From: Candidatus Competibacteraceae bacterium
GTDB lineage: Bacteria > Pseudomonadota > Gammaproteobacteria > Competibacterales > Competibacteraceae
Assembly: GCA_007120095.1 (NCBI GenBank)
Contig: SKOM01000182.1
Span: 1 to 9,814 of the forward strand
DNA length: 9,814 nt
Direction: 5' to 3'
Part shown: positions 1 to 6,722 of the stretch, one piece after another
Position numbering within the stretch: the stretch's first letter is position 1
How the letters are laid out: every line of letters starts with the position of its first letter
Notes under the pieces: model-generated
Database searches by the model: none
What the model was told of the DNA's origin: nothing
Seen by the model: the letters and a program-made list of their open reading frames with translations, nothing else
Program-made: the position numbers and the translations under genes

Positions 1-27
1 AGACAGTGAAATCAGAGGAATGTGCTA

Positions 28-93
28 TTGAAATTTGAATGGGACAACACAAAGGCAATTTCAAATGTGCAGAAGCATGGACTCAAGCAGACG
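28..93 (+). pseudogene. brnT: BrnT-family toxin gene, 5' fragment
   Basis: The first ~21 codons read LKFEWDNTKAISNVQKHGLK, which fits the N-terminus of BrnT (DUF497) RNase toxins: an FEWD start, a Lys/Ala segment and a KHG turn. The likely start is TTG at 28, because AGAGGAA at 14-20 sits 7 bases upstream; GTG at 22 is too close to it. After the KHGLK segment the frame stays open but no longer resembles BrnT, so the RNase core and the following brnA antitoxin are absent. The break falls just before a sequence resembling the right half of an integron attC site, so a deletion joining the two is plausible. BrnTA modules are common as cassette passengers. The fragment is short, so the family call is moderate; non-function is much more certain. 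Confidence 0.55.
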
Positions 94-94
94 C

Positions 95-129
95 CCATAA
101 CCTCGCGCCGCTTAGCCCATTTGTTACGT
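95..129 (+). other. Possible right half of an attC-type recombination site
   Basis: CCATAAC at 95-101 and GTTACGT at 123-129 are near-inverse boxes (CATAAC against CGTAAC). The bases before the right box (GCCGCTTAGC...) resemble the L'-R' end of the better site at 629-702 (GGCGGCTATGGC...). At 35 bases it is shorter than normal attC sites, so it would be the surviving 3' half of a damaged site. It marks the left border of the GNAT cassette if that interpretation is right. Confidence 0.28.
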
Positions 130-695
130 TTAAAGTTTGAGACTCATGAATATCCGAGAAGCCACACGAGAAGACTTCGACCAAGTTTGGCCAATATTCC
201 GCGAGATTGCTGTGGCCGGCGAGACCTACGCATACCCGATAGATATCACCAAGGATGAGGCACAGAAGCTTTGGATGGATGTCCCAAGAAAGACCTATGT
301 CTGCGAGGAGGATGGGAAGATCCTCGGCACGTACTACATCAAGACCAACCACGCAGGCCCCGGCGACCATGTCTGCAACTGCGGCTACATGGTTTCATCT
401 GCGGCCAGGGGACGTGGTCTAGCCACTGCTATGTGCGAGCACTCTCAGAAGATTGCTAGAAAGCTCGGATACAAGGCAATGCAGTACAATTTAGTAGTGT
501 CCAGCAATGAAGGTGCAGTAAGGCTCTGGAACAACCTGGGCTTCGCCACCGTCGGTCGATTGCCCAAAGCCTTTCATCATCCTTCCAAAGGCCACGTCGA
601 TGCCTTGGTTATGTATAAGTGGTTGGAAACATAACAAGGCCATGGAGCTGACCGGTAAAAGCGCTGCGCACTTTCCCTGGCGGCTATGGCTCGCG
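123..695 (+). mobile_element. Candidate integron gene cassette carrying a GNAT gene
   Basis: The unit runs from a GTTACGT box to the cut point of a GTTATGC box and encloses one gene on the sense strand. The gene begins 23 bases after the left box and its TAA stop lies inside the left box of the attC-like site. Tight packing of this kind, with one ORF and the stop embedded in the site, is the normal layout of integron cassettes, and single-domain acetyltransferases are frequent cargo. No integrase gene is present, so this would be a stray cassette or a piece of a larger array outside the window. The left box is the weaker of the two. Confidence 0.45.
146..634 (+). CDS. GNAT-family N-acetyltransferase (cassette-borne)
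   Basis: A 162-residue single-domain protein of the Gcn5-related acetyltransferase fold, which transfers acetyl from acetyl-CoA to an amine; it should be cytosolic. The N-terminus MNIREATREDFDQVWPIF is the usual beta1-alpha1 opening. The acetyl-CoA pyrophosphate loop is visible as ARGRGLATAM (R-x-x-G-x-A type, about residues 87-96). The later segment NEGAVRLWNNLGF (about 121-133) is the typical motif B that ends in 'lGF'. No signal peptide or added domain is seen, and the length is normal. I chose ATG at 146; TTG at 137 is in frame but would add only three residues, and no strong ribosome site favours either. The stop is embedded in an attC-like site, so the gene is probably a mobile cassette. 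The substrate cannot be inferred; antibiotic, peptide or small amine are all possible. Confidence 0.85.
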   Translation: MNIREATREDFDQVWPIFREIAVAGETYAYPIDITKDEAQKLWMDVPRKTYVCEEDGKILGTYYIKTNHAGPGDHVCNCGYMVSSAARGRGLATAMCEHSQKIARKLGYKAMQYNLVVSSNEGAVRLWNNLGFATVGRLPKAFHHPSKGHVDALVMYKWLET

Positions 696-702
696 TTATG
701 CG
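629..702 (+). other. attC-like integron recombination site
   Basis: ACATAAC (629-635) and GTTATGC (695-701) are inverse boxes that pair over CATAAC/GTTATG. Inside them, AGGCCATGG (636-644, preceded by A) is partly complementary to GGCTATGGCTC (682-692), and the centre AAAAGCGCTGCGCACTTT (657-674) can fold on itself. The total of ~73 bases, the TAACAAGGCC left end and the TAA stop codon in the left box are typical of attC sites. The fifth base of the right box departs from the GTTRRRY consensus. The call rests on layout and pairing, not on a covariance-model score. Confidence 0.55.
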
Positions 703-805
703 TACTATGATATACCGTGCCTTGAGTGTTGCCGACAGCCACAAACGGGTTAATTATAAAGCGTTACCACCTTTAGAAATTTATGCGATAAGGAACAACC
801 GCAGC

Positions 806-1084
806 ATGACAAGCGCACAACAACGCAGCGCCCTGCAACGCCAGATCTGGGTCATTGCCAACGATGTCCGTGGCATCGTGGACGGCTGGGACTTCAAGCA
901 TTATGTACTGGGCACCCTGTTCTACCGCTTTATCAGCGAAAATTTCGCCAGCTATATCGAAGCCCAGCTCAATGCCGAACTGAAAACCACCGTGGCCAGA
1001 ATTGACCAGTTGCGTGCGGATATTGATGCGATTGTGGCGGAAATCGAAGGGAATGAGACAAATTTTTCATACATCAAATGGTAA
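806..1084 (+). pseudogene. hsdM: hsdM remnant (type I DNA methyltransferase, large internal deletion)
   Basis: An open frame of 92 codons that joins the two ends of a type I restriction-modification methyltransferase subunit. Residues 1-52 (QRQIWVIANDVRG...YRFISENFASYIE) are the conserved HsdM N-terminal helical domain. Residues ~54-80 (LNAELKTTVARIDQLRADID...) match the coiled C-terminal tail that contacts HsdS. The usual protein is about 500 residues. The whole SAM-binding and catalytic region, including the NPPF/Y motif, is missing, so it cannot methylate DNA. The join is in frame. The ATG at 806 matches the usual family start; the frame is open further upstream but that stretch overlaps the attC-like site and is not HsdM-like. 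fic begins 3 bases after the stop, so the remnant may still serve as a translated leader for fic. Confidence 0.85.
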
Positions 1085-1087
1085 CAG

Positions 1088-1693
1088 ATGACTCTGGAAA
1101 ACAAGCTCAACATCACGGATCAAATAGAACTTGCCAAGCTGGAAGAAAAACTCAGCAAGCAAAAAGCCCGACAGCTTTTTGATTCGGGTGATATGAAAAA
1201 GGTGGACGTCGGCACCTTTGCCGGGCTAGCGTTTATCCATGCTTATTTGTTTGCTGATCTTTATGACTTTGCTGGCAAAATCCGCGATGTCAATCTCGCG
1301 AAGGGCAACTTTCGCTTCGCGCCGCTGATGTATCTGGAAGTCGCGCTGAACAACATCGATGCTATGCCGCAAGGCACGTTTGATGAAATCATCGAAAAAT
1401 ATGTCGAGATGAACATCGCCCATCCTTTTCGTGAAGGCAATGGACGCGCCATGCGCATCTGGCTGGATCTAATGCTGAAACAAGAGCTTCAGCAGGTGGT
1501 GGATTGGAACCAAGTCGATAAAGAAGAGTACCTTTCTGCCATGCAGCGCAGCCCAGTGAAAGACTTGGAGATCAAACATCTGCTGAAACAAGCCCTAACC
1601 GATAAAATTGATGACCGCGCCCTGTTTATGAAGGGTATTGATGTCAGCTATTTTTATGAGGGCTATAGCCAATTCAGGACAGAGGAGTTGTAG
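1088..1693 (+). CDS. fic: Fic-domain AMP-transferase, class III (NmFic-like)
   Basis: A complete 201-residue Fic protein. The family transfers AMP from ATP to hydroxyl groups of target proteins; the Neisseria class III homologue NmFic has been reported to act on DNA gyrase. The catalytic loop HPFREGNGRAMR is intact at residues 112-123, with H112 as general base and the G-N-G-R anion hole. At the C-terminus SYFYEG (187-192) fits the autoinhibitory (S/T)xxxE(G/N) motif, E191 being the glutamate that blocks productive ATP binding. A C-terminal position of this motif defines class III, which is controlled by oligomer state and self-AMPylation and needs no separate antitoxin. The ATG follows the hsdM remnant's stop by 3 bases, suggesting translational coupling. 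Fic genes between hsdM and hsdS are a known arrangement. No damage is visible although both neighbours are broken. The target here is inference. Confidence 0.93.
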   Translation: MTLENKLNITDQIELAKLEEKLSKQKARQLFDSGDMKKVDVGTFAGLAFIHAYLFADLYDFAGKIRDVNLAKGNFRFAPLMYLEVALNNIDAMPQGTFDEIIEKYVEMNIAHPFREGNGRAMRIWLDLMLKQELQQVVDWNQVDKEEYLSAMQRSPVKDLEIKHLLKQALTDKIDDRALFMKGIDVSYFYEGYSQFRTEEL

Positions 1694-1695
1694 TC

Positions 1696-1848
1696 GTGGG
1701 TAATGTGAGTTTTATGGAAAGGCTACTGGATGGGGTTGTGGTGGAGTGGAAGGCGTTGGGGGATGTGACAGAGTATTCACCGACGAGAATTGATGCCGCT
1801 CTGCTTGATGAAACTTCCTTCGTTGGTGTGGACAATCTTGTCGCAGAT
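1696..1848 (+). pseudogene. hsdS: hsdS remnant (type I specificity subunit, 5' end)
   Basis: The reading frame that starts at GTG 1696, or at ATG 1714, gives MERLLDGVVVEWKALGDVTE followed by SPTRIDAALLDETSFVGVDNLVAD. This is the beginning of the first target-recognition domain of HsdS. Homologues continue with a K/GGR segment, whereas here the sequence changes at about 1848 into a transposase gene lying on the other strand. The hybrid frame runs on to a stop at 1896 without meaning. More than 85% of a normal ~400-residue HsdS is lost, so no DNA specificity can remain. It lies 2 bases after fic and was part of the same operon. Confidence 0.8.
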
Positions 1849-2008
1849 GGGGTTCCGCTTTACTGGCAAACGCCAGCGCGAGCTGCGTCAGGTTGATCTG
1901 TTTGAGCCGCAACAGCGCCAGCAACATCCCCACAAAACCATCCAAGCGGCTCTTGTGCCAACCCAGATGGACTTTTAGAATGGATCGTAGCCCGTCGCTC
2001 AATTCCAC
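1849..2008 (-). pseudogene. IS4-family transposase, 5' fragment
   Basis: On the minus strand, GTG at 2008 follows a good ribosome site (AAGGAG, about 2014-2019). It gives ELSDGLRSILKVHLGWHKSR, then LDGFVGMLLALLRLKQINLT and QLALAFASKAEP, which I recognise as the N-terminus of IS4-type transposases. The frame then meets the hsdS remnant and loses similarity. The DDE catalytic domain is absent, as is the far end of the element. A clear terminal inverted repeat is not visible on the promoter side either. The piece therefore records an insertion followed by deletion, which probably also removed most of hsdS and, perhaps, hsdR. Confidence 0.72.
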
Positions 2009-2169
2009 CTTCTCTCCTTCTTAGTCGTGGGTAGAGGGCAACAGGGGAACTGATCAGCGACGGGTTTTCAAGTTTTTTAAAACAAAAAATACTAAATCAA
2101 TCGGTTATGATTCTTGTCGTGTACAGAGGTACAGAGGTCAGTAATATCTAAGACATATCTGAGAGATGA

Positions 2170-2228
2170 GGCTTAAGTTGGCGCGTATGCACCCCAACCC
2201 TCTCCCAAAGGGAGAGGGAGCTTAAGCC
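2170..2228. repeat. Nested inverted repeat downstream of the pfl operon
   Basis: An outer 8-base pair of arms, GGCTTAAG (2170-2177) and CTTAAGCC (2221-2228), encloses a perfect 9-bp hairpin, CCCTCTCCC (2198-2206) and GGGAGAGGG (2210-2218), with an AAA loop. It begins 17 bases beyond the stop of the minus-strand transporter gene. Neither strand has a T-run after it, so it is not a standard intrinsic terminator. It may protect the 3' end of the pfl mRNA or be a dispersed palindromic repeat. Between it and the transposase fragment (2009-2169) I see only AT-rich sequence and an 8-base tandem, GTACAGAG twice, at 2121-2136. Confidence 0.6.
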
Positions 2229-2244
2229 AGAGGGGTCTGAACGC

Positions 2245-3588
2245 TTACACCTTGAGATGGTATTTTTTATCCACTTCTTTAATGGCAAAGTTGCAGATCA
2301 AACCAATGAACAGCAATCCGGCCATTATGTACATTGTGATGGAATAAGCCTGCTCTGGGGGAATGCCTGCATTTAATTGCGCTTGACGCATATAGTTTAT
2401 AAGCACCGGCCCTAAAACACCGGCTGTTGAAAATGCGGTAAGTAGGCGACCGTGAATGGCACCGACTTCAAATGTCCCGAATAAATCGCGTAAATAAGCC
2501 GGGATTGTGGCAAATCCACCACCGTACATGGTCATAATGATGGCAAATGCGGCAATAAAAAATGTGACTGTTTCAAAGCTTCCGAATGTGGGAACTAAGG
2601 CATACAGTATAAATCCTAAACCAAAACAAATACCATAAACCGTTTTTCGACCGATTTTATCAGATAAAGAAGACCACAAAAAACGCCCAACGAGATTAAA
2701 GAAACTCAGCAGAGCCACAAATAAAGCAGCGGATTCAACCGTAATTCTTTCCGGGAACATCTCCTGAATCATGGGAGACGCTTGTCCTAATACCGCAATT
2801 CCGGCGGTGACATTGACGCACAGCATAACCCATAGTAACCAAAATTGTTTGGTTTTAATGGCCGTATCGGCATCCACATGATTTTGTGTAATCATCTTTC
2901 CGGCATTATTTGCAGGGACATAACCTTCAGGTTTCCAACCATCGGGTGGGAGTCGCACTAATAACACCCCAATCATCATTAAACAAAAATAGATAGCCCC
3001 CATTACCAGCATTGATTCCCATACACCAACGGAAGCTTCCGAACTGAAATGCCCAATAAGGGTTACGCCCAGTGGTGAGCCAAGCATAGCGCCACCACCA
3101 AATCCCATGATGGCCATGCCGGTGGCCATACCAGGTCGATCAGGAAACCATTTAATCAGGGTTGGGACTGGAGATATATAGCCAATTCCGAGTCCAATGC
3201 CACCTAACACTCCATATCCCAAGTAAACCAGCCAAATATTATGCAGATACACGCCCAGTGAGGAGACGAAAAACCCACCACTGAAACATAAAGCCGAGAC
3301 AAACATAGCTTTACGAGGACCTGCACGTTCCAACCATTTTCCAAACAAAGCGGCTGAAAGTCCTAAAAAAACAACAGCTATGGAAAATATCCAGCCAATA
3401 GTGGTGAGCGGCCAATCACTAGGATCGGAGTGTGTGACTCCAATGATGCGTGAAAGCGGCAAGTTAAATACACTAAAAGCATAGACTTGCCCAATTGCCA
3501 GGTGTATAGCCAGTGCCGCAGGGGGAATAAGCCAACGGTTATGTCCGGGTTTGGCTATAGAATGGGCTTTATCAAGAAATGCCAACAT
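2245..3588 (-). CDS. OFA-family MFS transporter (oxalate/formate antiporter type)
   Basis: A 447-residue inner-membrane protein with about 12 hydrophobic segments. The N-terminus PPAALAIHLAIGQVYAFSVF (residues 22-41) is typical of the OFA group. The MFS loop motif GKWLERAGPRK (83-93) and its second-half repeat GRFLWSSLSDKIGRK (301-315) are intact, and FATIPAYLRDLFG (359-371) is another OFA hallmark. OFA members exchange oxalate/formate or carry other small carboxylates. The gene starts 7 bases after pflA and is the last gene of the pfl operon, so formate export, or pyruvate/formate exchange, is the likely job; this is inference from context. The usual pfl partner in enterobacteria is the unrelated channel FocA, and no focA is seen here. 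The ATG at 3588 is the only sensible start, with TAGGA just upstream. Confidence 0.88.
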   Translation of the reverse strand: MLAFLDKAHSIAKPGHNRWLIPPAALAIHLAIGQVYAFSVFNLPLSRIIGVTHSDPSDWPLTTIGWIFSIAVVFLGLSAALFGKWLERAGPRKAMFVSALCFSGGFFVSSLGVYLHNIWLVYLGYGVLGGIGLGIGYISPVPTLIKWFPDRPGMATGMAIMGFGGGAMLGSPLGVTLIGHFSSEASVGVWESMLVMGAIYFCLMMIGVLLVRLPPDGWKPEGYVPANNAGKMITQNHVDADTAIKTKQFWLLWVMLCVNVTAGIAVLGQASPMIQEMFPERITVESAALFVALLSFFNLVGRFLWSSLSDKIGRKTVYGICFGLGFILYALVPTFGSFETVTFFIAAFAIIMTMYGGGFATIPAYLRDLFGTFEVGAIHGRLLTAFSTAGVLGPVLINYMRQAQLNAGIPPEQAYSITMYIMAGLLFIGLICNFAIKEVDKKYHLKV

Positions 3589-3595
3589 GGGATTC

Positions 3596-4315
3596 CTATA
3601 CCCTGCTTAACGCTTGTTTGGCCGATTCAATCTGCTCCCTATCCGGTTCAGGCGTGTGTTCCAGCTTGTAGTCCAGCCCAAGTGCTTTCCACTTGTAGCA
3701 TCCCATATTGTGGAAAGGTAACACGTCTATCCGCTCAATATTGTTCATTGGCCTAATGAAATCGGCAAGCTCAGCCAAATCATCCGTTTGGTTGGTGTAA
3801 CCGGGAACAAGCACATAACGCAGCCAAACGGGTTTATTGAGATCAGCAAGGCGTTGTGCAAAATCCAGAGTGGCTTGCAGGTCAACACCGGTTAATACTT
3901 TATACTTGCTAGGTTTGATTTGCTTGATATCCAGCAACACCAAATCGGTTAGCTCAAGCAGTGTGTCATCGGCACGACGCCCAGGATAACCTGAGGTGTC
4001 TAAAGCCGTGTGCAAACCCATGTGTTTGCATCCTGCAAAGATTGCCTTGACAAAATTGGGCTGACTCAACGGTTCACCTCCAGAGAGGGTGACGCCCCCT
4101 CCGGAGGTTTTTAGAAAGTTGGCATTGCGGGCAATGTGTTTCAACTCGGTGAACGCATCGGTCTGCGTGCCACATTTAAACGTGCGTGCGTCCGGATTAT
4201 GGCAATACAAGCACGCAAGCGGGCAGCCCTGTAGGAAAATGACCCGACGCACACCCGGACCATCCAGCGTTCCGGCTGATTCTACCGAGTGGATATGACC
4301 TGTTACATTGTCCAT
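3596..4315 (-). CDS. pflA: Pyruvate formate-lyase activating enzyme (radical SAM)
   Basis: A 239-residue glycyl-radical activase that uses S-adenosylmethionine and a [4Fe-4S] cluster to put the glycyl radical onto PflB; cytosolic and active only without oxygen. The cluster motif CPLACLYC is at residues 31-38 (C31, C35, C38, the CX3CX2C spacing). SGGEP (77-81) is the SAM-binding GGE motif and LLDIKQ a later conserved strand. Length is close to E. coli PflA (246). I chose ATG at 4315, giving MDNVTGHIHSVES, which aligns well with the usual start; a TTG at 4324 overlapping the pflB stop would add three residues. Neither has a clear ribosome site, so translation is probably coupled to pflB, whose stop is 5 bases upstream. 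Next downstream is the OFA transporter. Confidence 0.95.
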   Translation of the reverse strand: MDNVTGHIHSVESAGTLDGPGVRRVIFLQGCPLACLYCHNPDARTFKCGTQTDAFTELKHIARNANFLKTSGGGVTLSGGEPLSQPNFVKAIFAGCKHMGLHTALDTSGYPGRRADDTLLELTDLVLLDIKQIKPSKYKVLTGVDLQATLDFAQRLADLNKPVWLRYVLVPGYTNQTDDLAELADFIRPMNNIERIDVLPFHNMGCYKWKALGLDYKLEHTPEPDREQIESAKQALSRV

Positions 4316-4320
4316 AACGA

Positions 4321-6612
4321 TCAAGCGTGATGGAAGGTTCTTGAAATAACATCCATCTGCTGTTCACGGGTCAGTTTATTGAAGTTGACCGCATACCCGG
4401 AAACCCGAATGGTTAACTGGGGGTATTTCTCAGGATGCTCCATCGCTTCAATCAAGGTTTCACGATCAAACACATTGACGTTGATGTGGTGTCCACCCTC
4501 ATTGAAATAGGCATCTAACATGCCGGTCAGGTTGGTCGTGCGGTCTTGTGTCGTTCTTCCAAGCGCTTTTGGCACGATTGAGAATGTATAGGAGATGCCG
4601 TCCTGAGCGTACTCATACGGCAGTTTCGAGACTGACATCATACTTGCACCGGCTCCATTTTTATCACGGCCATGCATGGGATTAGCGCCTGGTGCAAATG
4701 GCTCGCCGCGTTTGCGTCCATCAGGGGTATCCCCGGTCATTTTACCGTACACCACATTTGACGTGATGGTCAGAACGGATTGTGTGGGCACCGCATTCCG
4801 GTAAGTCGGTTGTTTAGCCAGCTTGTTCATGAACACTTTGACCAAATTACGCGCTATGTCATCGACACGATCATCGTCATTGCCAAATGTTGGGAAGTCG
4901 CCTTCGGTTTCGAAAGCGACCACTATTCCACGCTCATCCCTGACAGGCTTAACGTTAGCGTACTTAATGGCACTTAGGGAGTCAGCCACGACGGAAAGTC
5001 CGGCTATTCCAGACGCCATAGTACGCAGCACATCCCGATCATGCAGGGCCATTTCAAGCTGCTCGTAGTAATATTTATCATGCATATAATGAATAATGTT
5101 GAGCGAATTCATATACACATTGGCCAGCCAGTCCATCATGAGATCAAAGCGTTTCATGACCTCATCATATGAGAGGACTTCATCGGCAATGGGTTGAATC
5201 ATCGGAGCGACTTGTTCACCGGAGATTTCGTCCCTGCCCCCATTAATCGCATAGAGTAACGTTTTGGCCAGGTTAGCCCGTGCTCCGAAAAACTGCATTT
5301 GCTTGCCGATTCTCATTGCAGAGACACAGCAGGCAATGCCGTAATCGTCACCCCAGTAAGGTCTCATCACATCGTCATTTTCATACTGTATGGATGAGGT
5401 TCTGATGGACGCATCAGCGCAGAATCGTTTGAAGCCTTCAGGGAGACGGTTTGACCATAGCACCGTGAGGTTTGGCTCTGGTGCCGGGCCAAGATTGAGC
5501 AAGGTTTGCAGGAAACGAAAAGAGGACTGGGTCACCAAGGTTCTGCCATCAGTCCCCATCCCGCCAATGGCTTCAGTAACCCAAGTGGGATCACCTGAAA
5601 ACAATTGGTTATACTGAGGCGGACGCATAAAGCGAATCATGCGCAACTTGACCACCAGATGATCGATCAGCTCCTGAGCGTCCACCTCAGTGAGTCTGCC
5701 TTCATCAATATCACGCTGAATATAAATATCCAGGAAAGTGGACACCCGCCCGAGAGACATGGCCGCTCCATTTTGCTCTTTCACTGCGGCTAAATAAGCA
5801 AAATACAGCCATTGCATGGCTTCTTGAGAGGTTTCAGCCGGATTAGTGATATCATAGCCATAAGAGGCGGCCATTTCTTGGAGTTCGTGCAGAGCGCGGA
5901 TTTGTTCACTGAGTTCTTCGCGCAGTCGCACGACGTGCTCATTGATAGAGTCCACGTCAAGCGATTCAAGCTGCTCTACTTTATCTTCAATTAAACGGTT
6001 AATGCCATAAAGTGGAACTCGACGATAATCTCCGATGATTCGTCCTCGGGCATACGAGTCGGGTAAGCCCGTGATTATTCCAGAAGAACGCGCTTTTTTG
6101 ATTTCTGCAGTATACGCATCAAAAACGCCTTCATTATGGGTTTTACGCAGTGCCTTAAAGGCTTTTTGTGTCGCCTCTGAGAAACTAAAACCGTTACTTT
6201 TAAGCGCGGTTTCGGCCATCCTAACCCCACCAAACGGCATCAGTGCCCGTTTAAGGGGTTTATCGGTTTGCAGACCGACGATGAGCTCTAAGTCTTGATC
6301 GACATACCCAGGGGCATGCGTTGTGATGCCTGACACAACGTCCGTATCGGCATCCAGCACGCCTTTCTGCTGCTCCTCTTGCATCAGGGTCAACACTTGC
6401 TGCCATAACCGGCGAGTTCTATCGGTTGGACTTTCCAGAAAGTCTTGATCACCTGTATAAGGCATGTAGTTTTTCTGAATAAAGTCACGAACATTTACTT
6501 CCTGATTCCAAATTCCTTTTTTAAATTTCCGGTAACAGCTCGGCGCATCTTCGTTTAGAAAAGCAAGATCCACACTGCCTGTTTCGATGTCTATTTTCAT
6601 GTTTTTCACCAT
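4321..6612 (-). CDS. pflB: Pyruvate formate-lyase (formate C-acetyltransferase)
   Basis: A full-length, 763-residue glycyl-radical enzyme that converts pyruvate and CoA to acetyl-CoA and formate in anaerobic fermentation; a cytosolic dimer. The active-site pair is C428-C429 in IACCVSAMRIGKQ, and the radical glycine is G739 in IRVSGYAVNFNK near the C-terminus, exactly as in E. coli PflB (760 residues). The tail REQQMDVISRTF is also conserved. No truncation or frameshift is seen. The start is uncertain: ATG at 6612 and ATG at 6600 are both in frame and neither has a good ribosome site; the second (MKIDIETG) is at least as plausible. pflA follows 5 bases after the stop. The long leader (6613-6930) holds a hairpin, a small ORF and inverted repeats. 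I could not find a convincing FNR site although such operons are often FNR/ArcA-controlled. Confidence 0.97.
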   Translation of the reverse strand: MVKNMKIDIETGSVDLAFLNEDAPSCYRKFKKGIWNQEVNVRDFIQKNYMPYTGDQDFLESPTDRTRRLWQQVLTLMQEEQQKGVLDADTDVVSGITTHAPGYVDQDLELIVGLQTDKPLKRALMPFGGVRMAETALKSNGFSFSEATQKAFKALRKTHNEGVFDAYTAEIKKARSSGIITGLPDSYARGRIIGDYRRVPLYGINRLIEDKVEQLESLDVDSINEHVVRLREELSEQIRALHELQEMAASYGYDITNPAETSQEAMQWLYFAYLAAVKEQNGAAMSLGRVSTFLDIYIQRDIDEGRLTEVDAQELIDHLVVKLRMIRFMRPPQYNQLFSGDPTWVTEAIGGMGTDGRTLVTQSSFRFLQTLLNLGPAPEPNLTVLWSNRLPEGFKRFCADASIRTSSIQYENDDVMRPYWGDDYGIACCVSAMRIGKQMQFFGARANLAKTLLYAINGGRDEISGEQVAPMIQPIADEVLSYDEVMKRFDLMMDWLANVYMNSLNIIHYMHDKYYYEQLEMALHDRDVLRTMASGIAGLSVVADSLSAIKYANVKPVRDERGIVVAFETEGDFPTFGNDDDRVDDIARNLVKVFMNKLAKQPTYRNAVPTQSVLTITSNVVYGKMTGDTPDGRKRGEPFAPGANPMHGRDKNGAGASMMSVSKLPYEYAQDGISYTFSIVPKALGRTTQDRTTNLTGMLDAYFNEGGHHINVNVFDRETLIEAMEHPEKYPQLTIRVSGYAVNFNKLTREQQMDVISRTFHHA

Positions 6613-6642
6613 TTTGGGGCGACAGGATAGGAAACGTTCACA

Positions 6643-6694
6643 CCCCTTACCTTAAACACCCGCTCCTTATGGGAGAGCGCGTTGGGCTAAGGGG
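6643..6694 (-). promoter_or_regulatory. Nested hairpin in the pflB leader
   Basis: Arms CCCCTTA (6643-6649) and TAAGGGG (6688-6694) pair over 7 bp and enclose a second stem, CGCTC (6661-6665) with GAGCG (6675-6679). In the pflB transcript this lies about 30 bases before the start codon. It lacks a T-run on the minus strand, so it looks more like an RNA-stability or translation element than a terminator. Function is inferred from position only. Confidence 0.4.
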
Positions 6695-6722
6695 TTTAGA
6701 ATCAACAAGAGCATTACAAAGA

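Noticed and set aside
686..805. N-terminal extension of the hsdM remnant upstream of 806
   Set aside because: The frame is open to 686 but runs through the attC-like site and does not resemble HsdM; ATG 806 matches the usual MTS-x-QQR start.
2198..2218. Rho-independent terminator of the pfl operon
   Set aside because: The hairpin is strong but neither strand has a following T-run.
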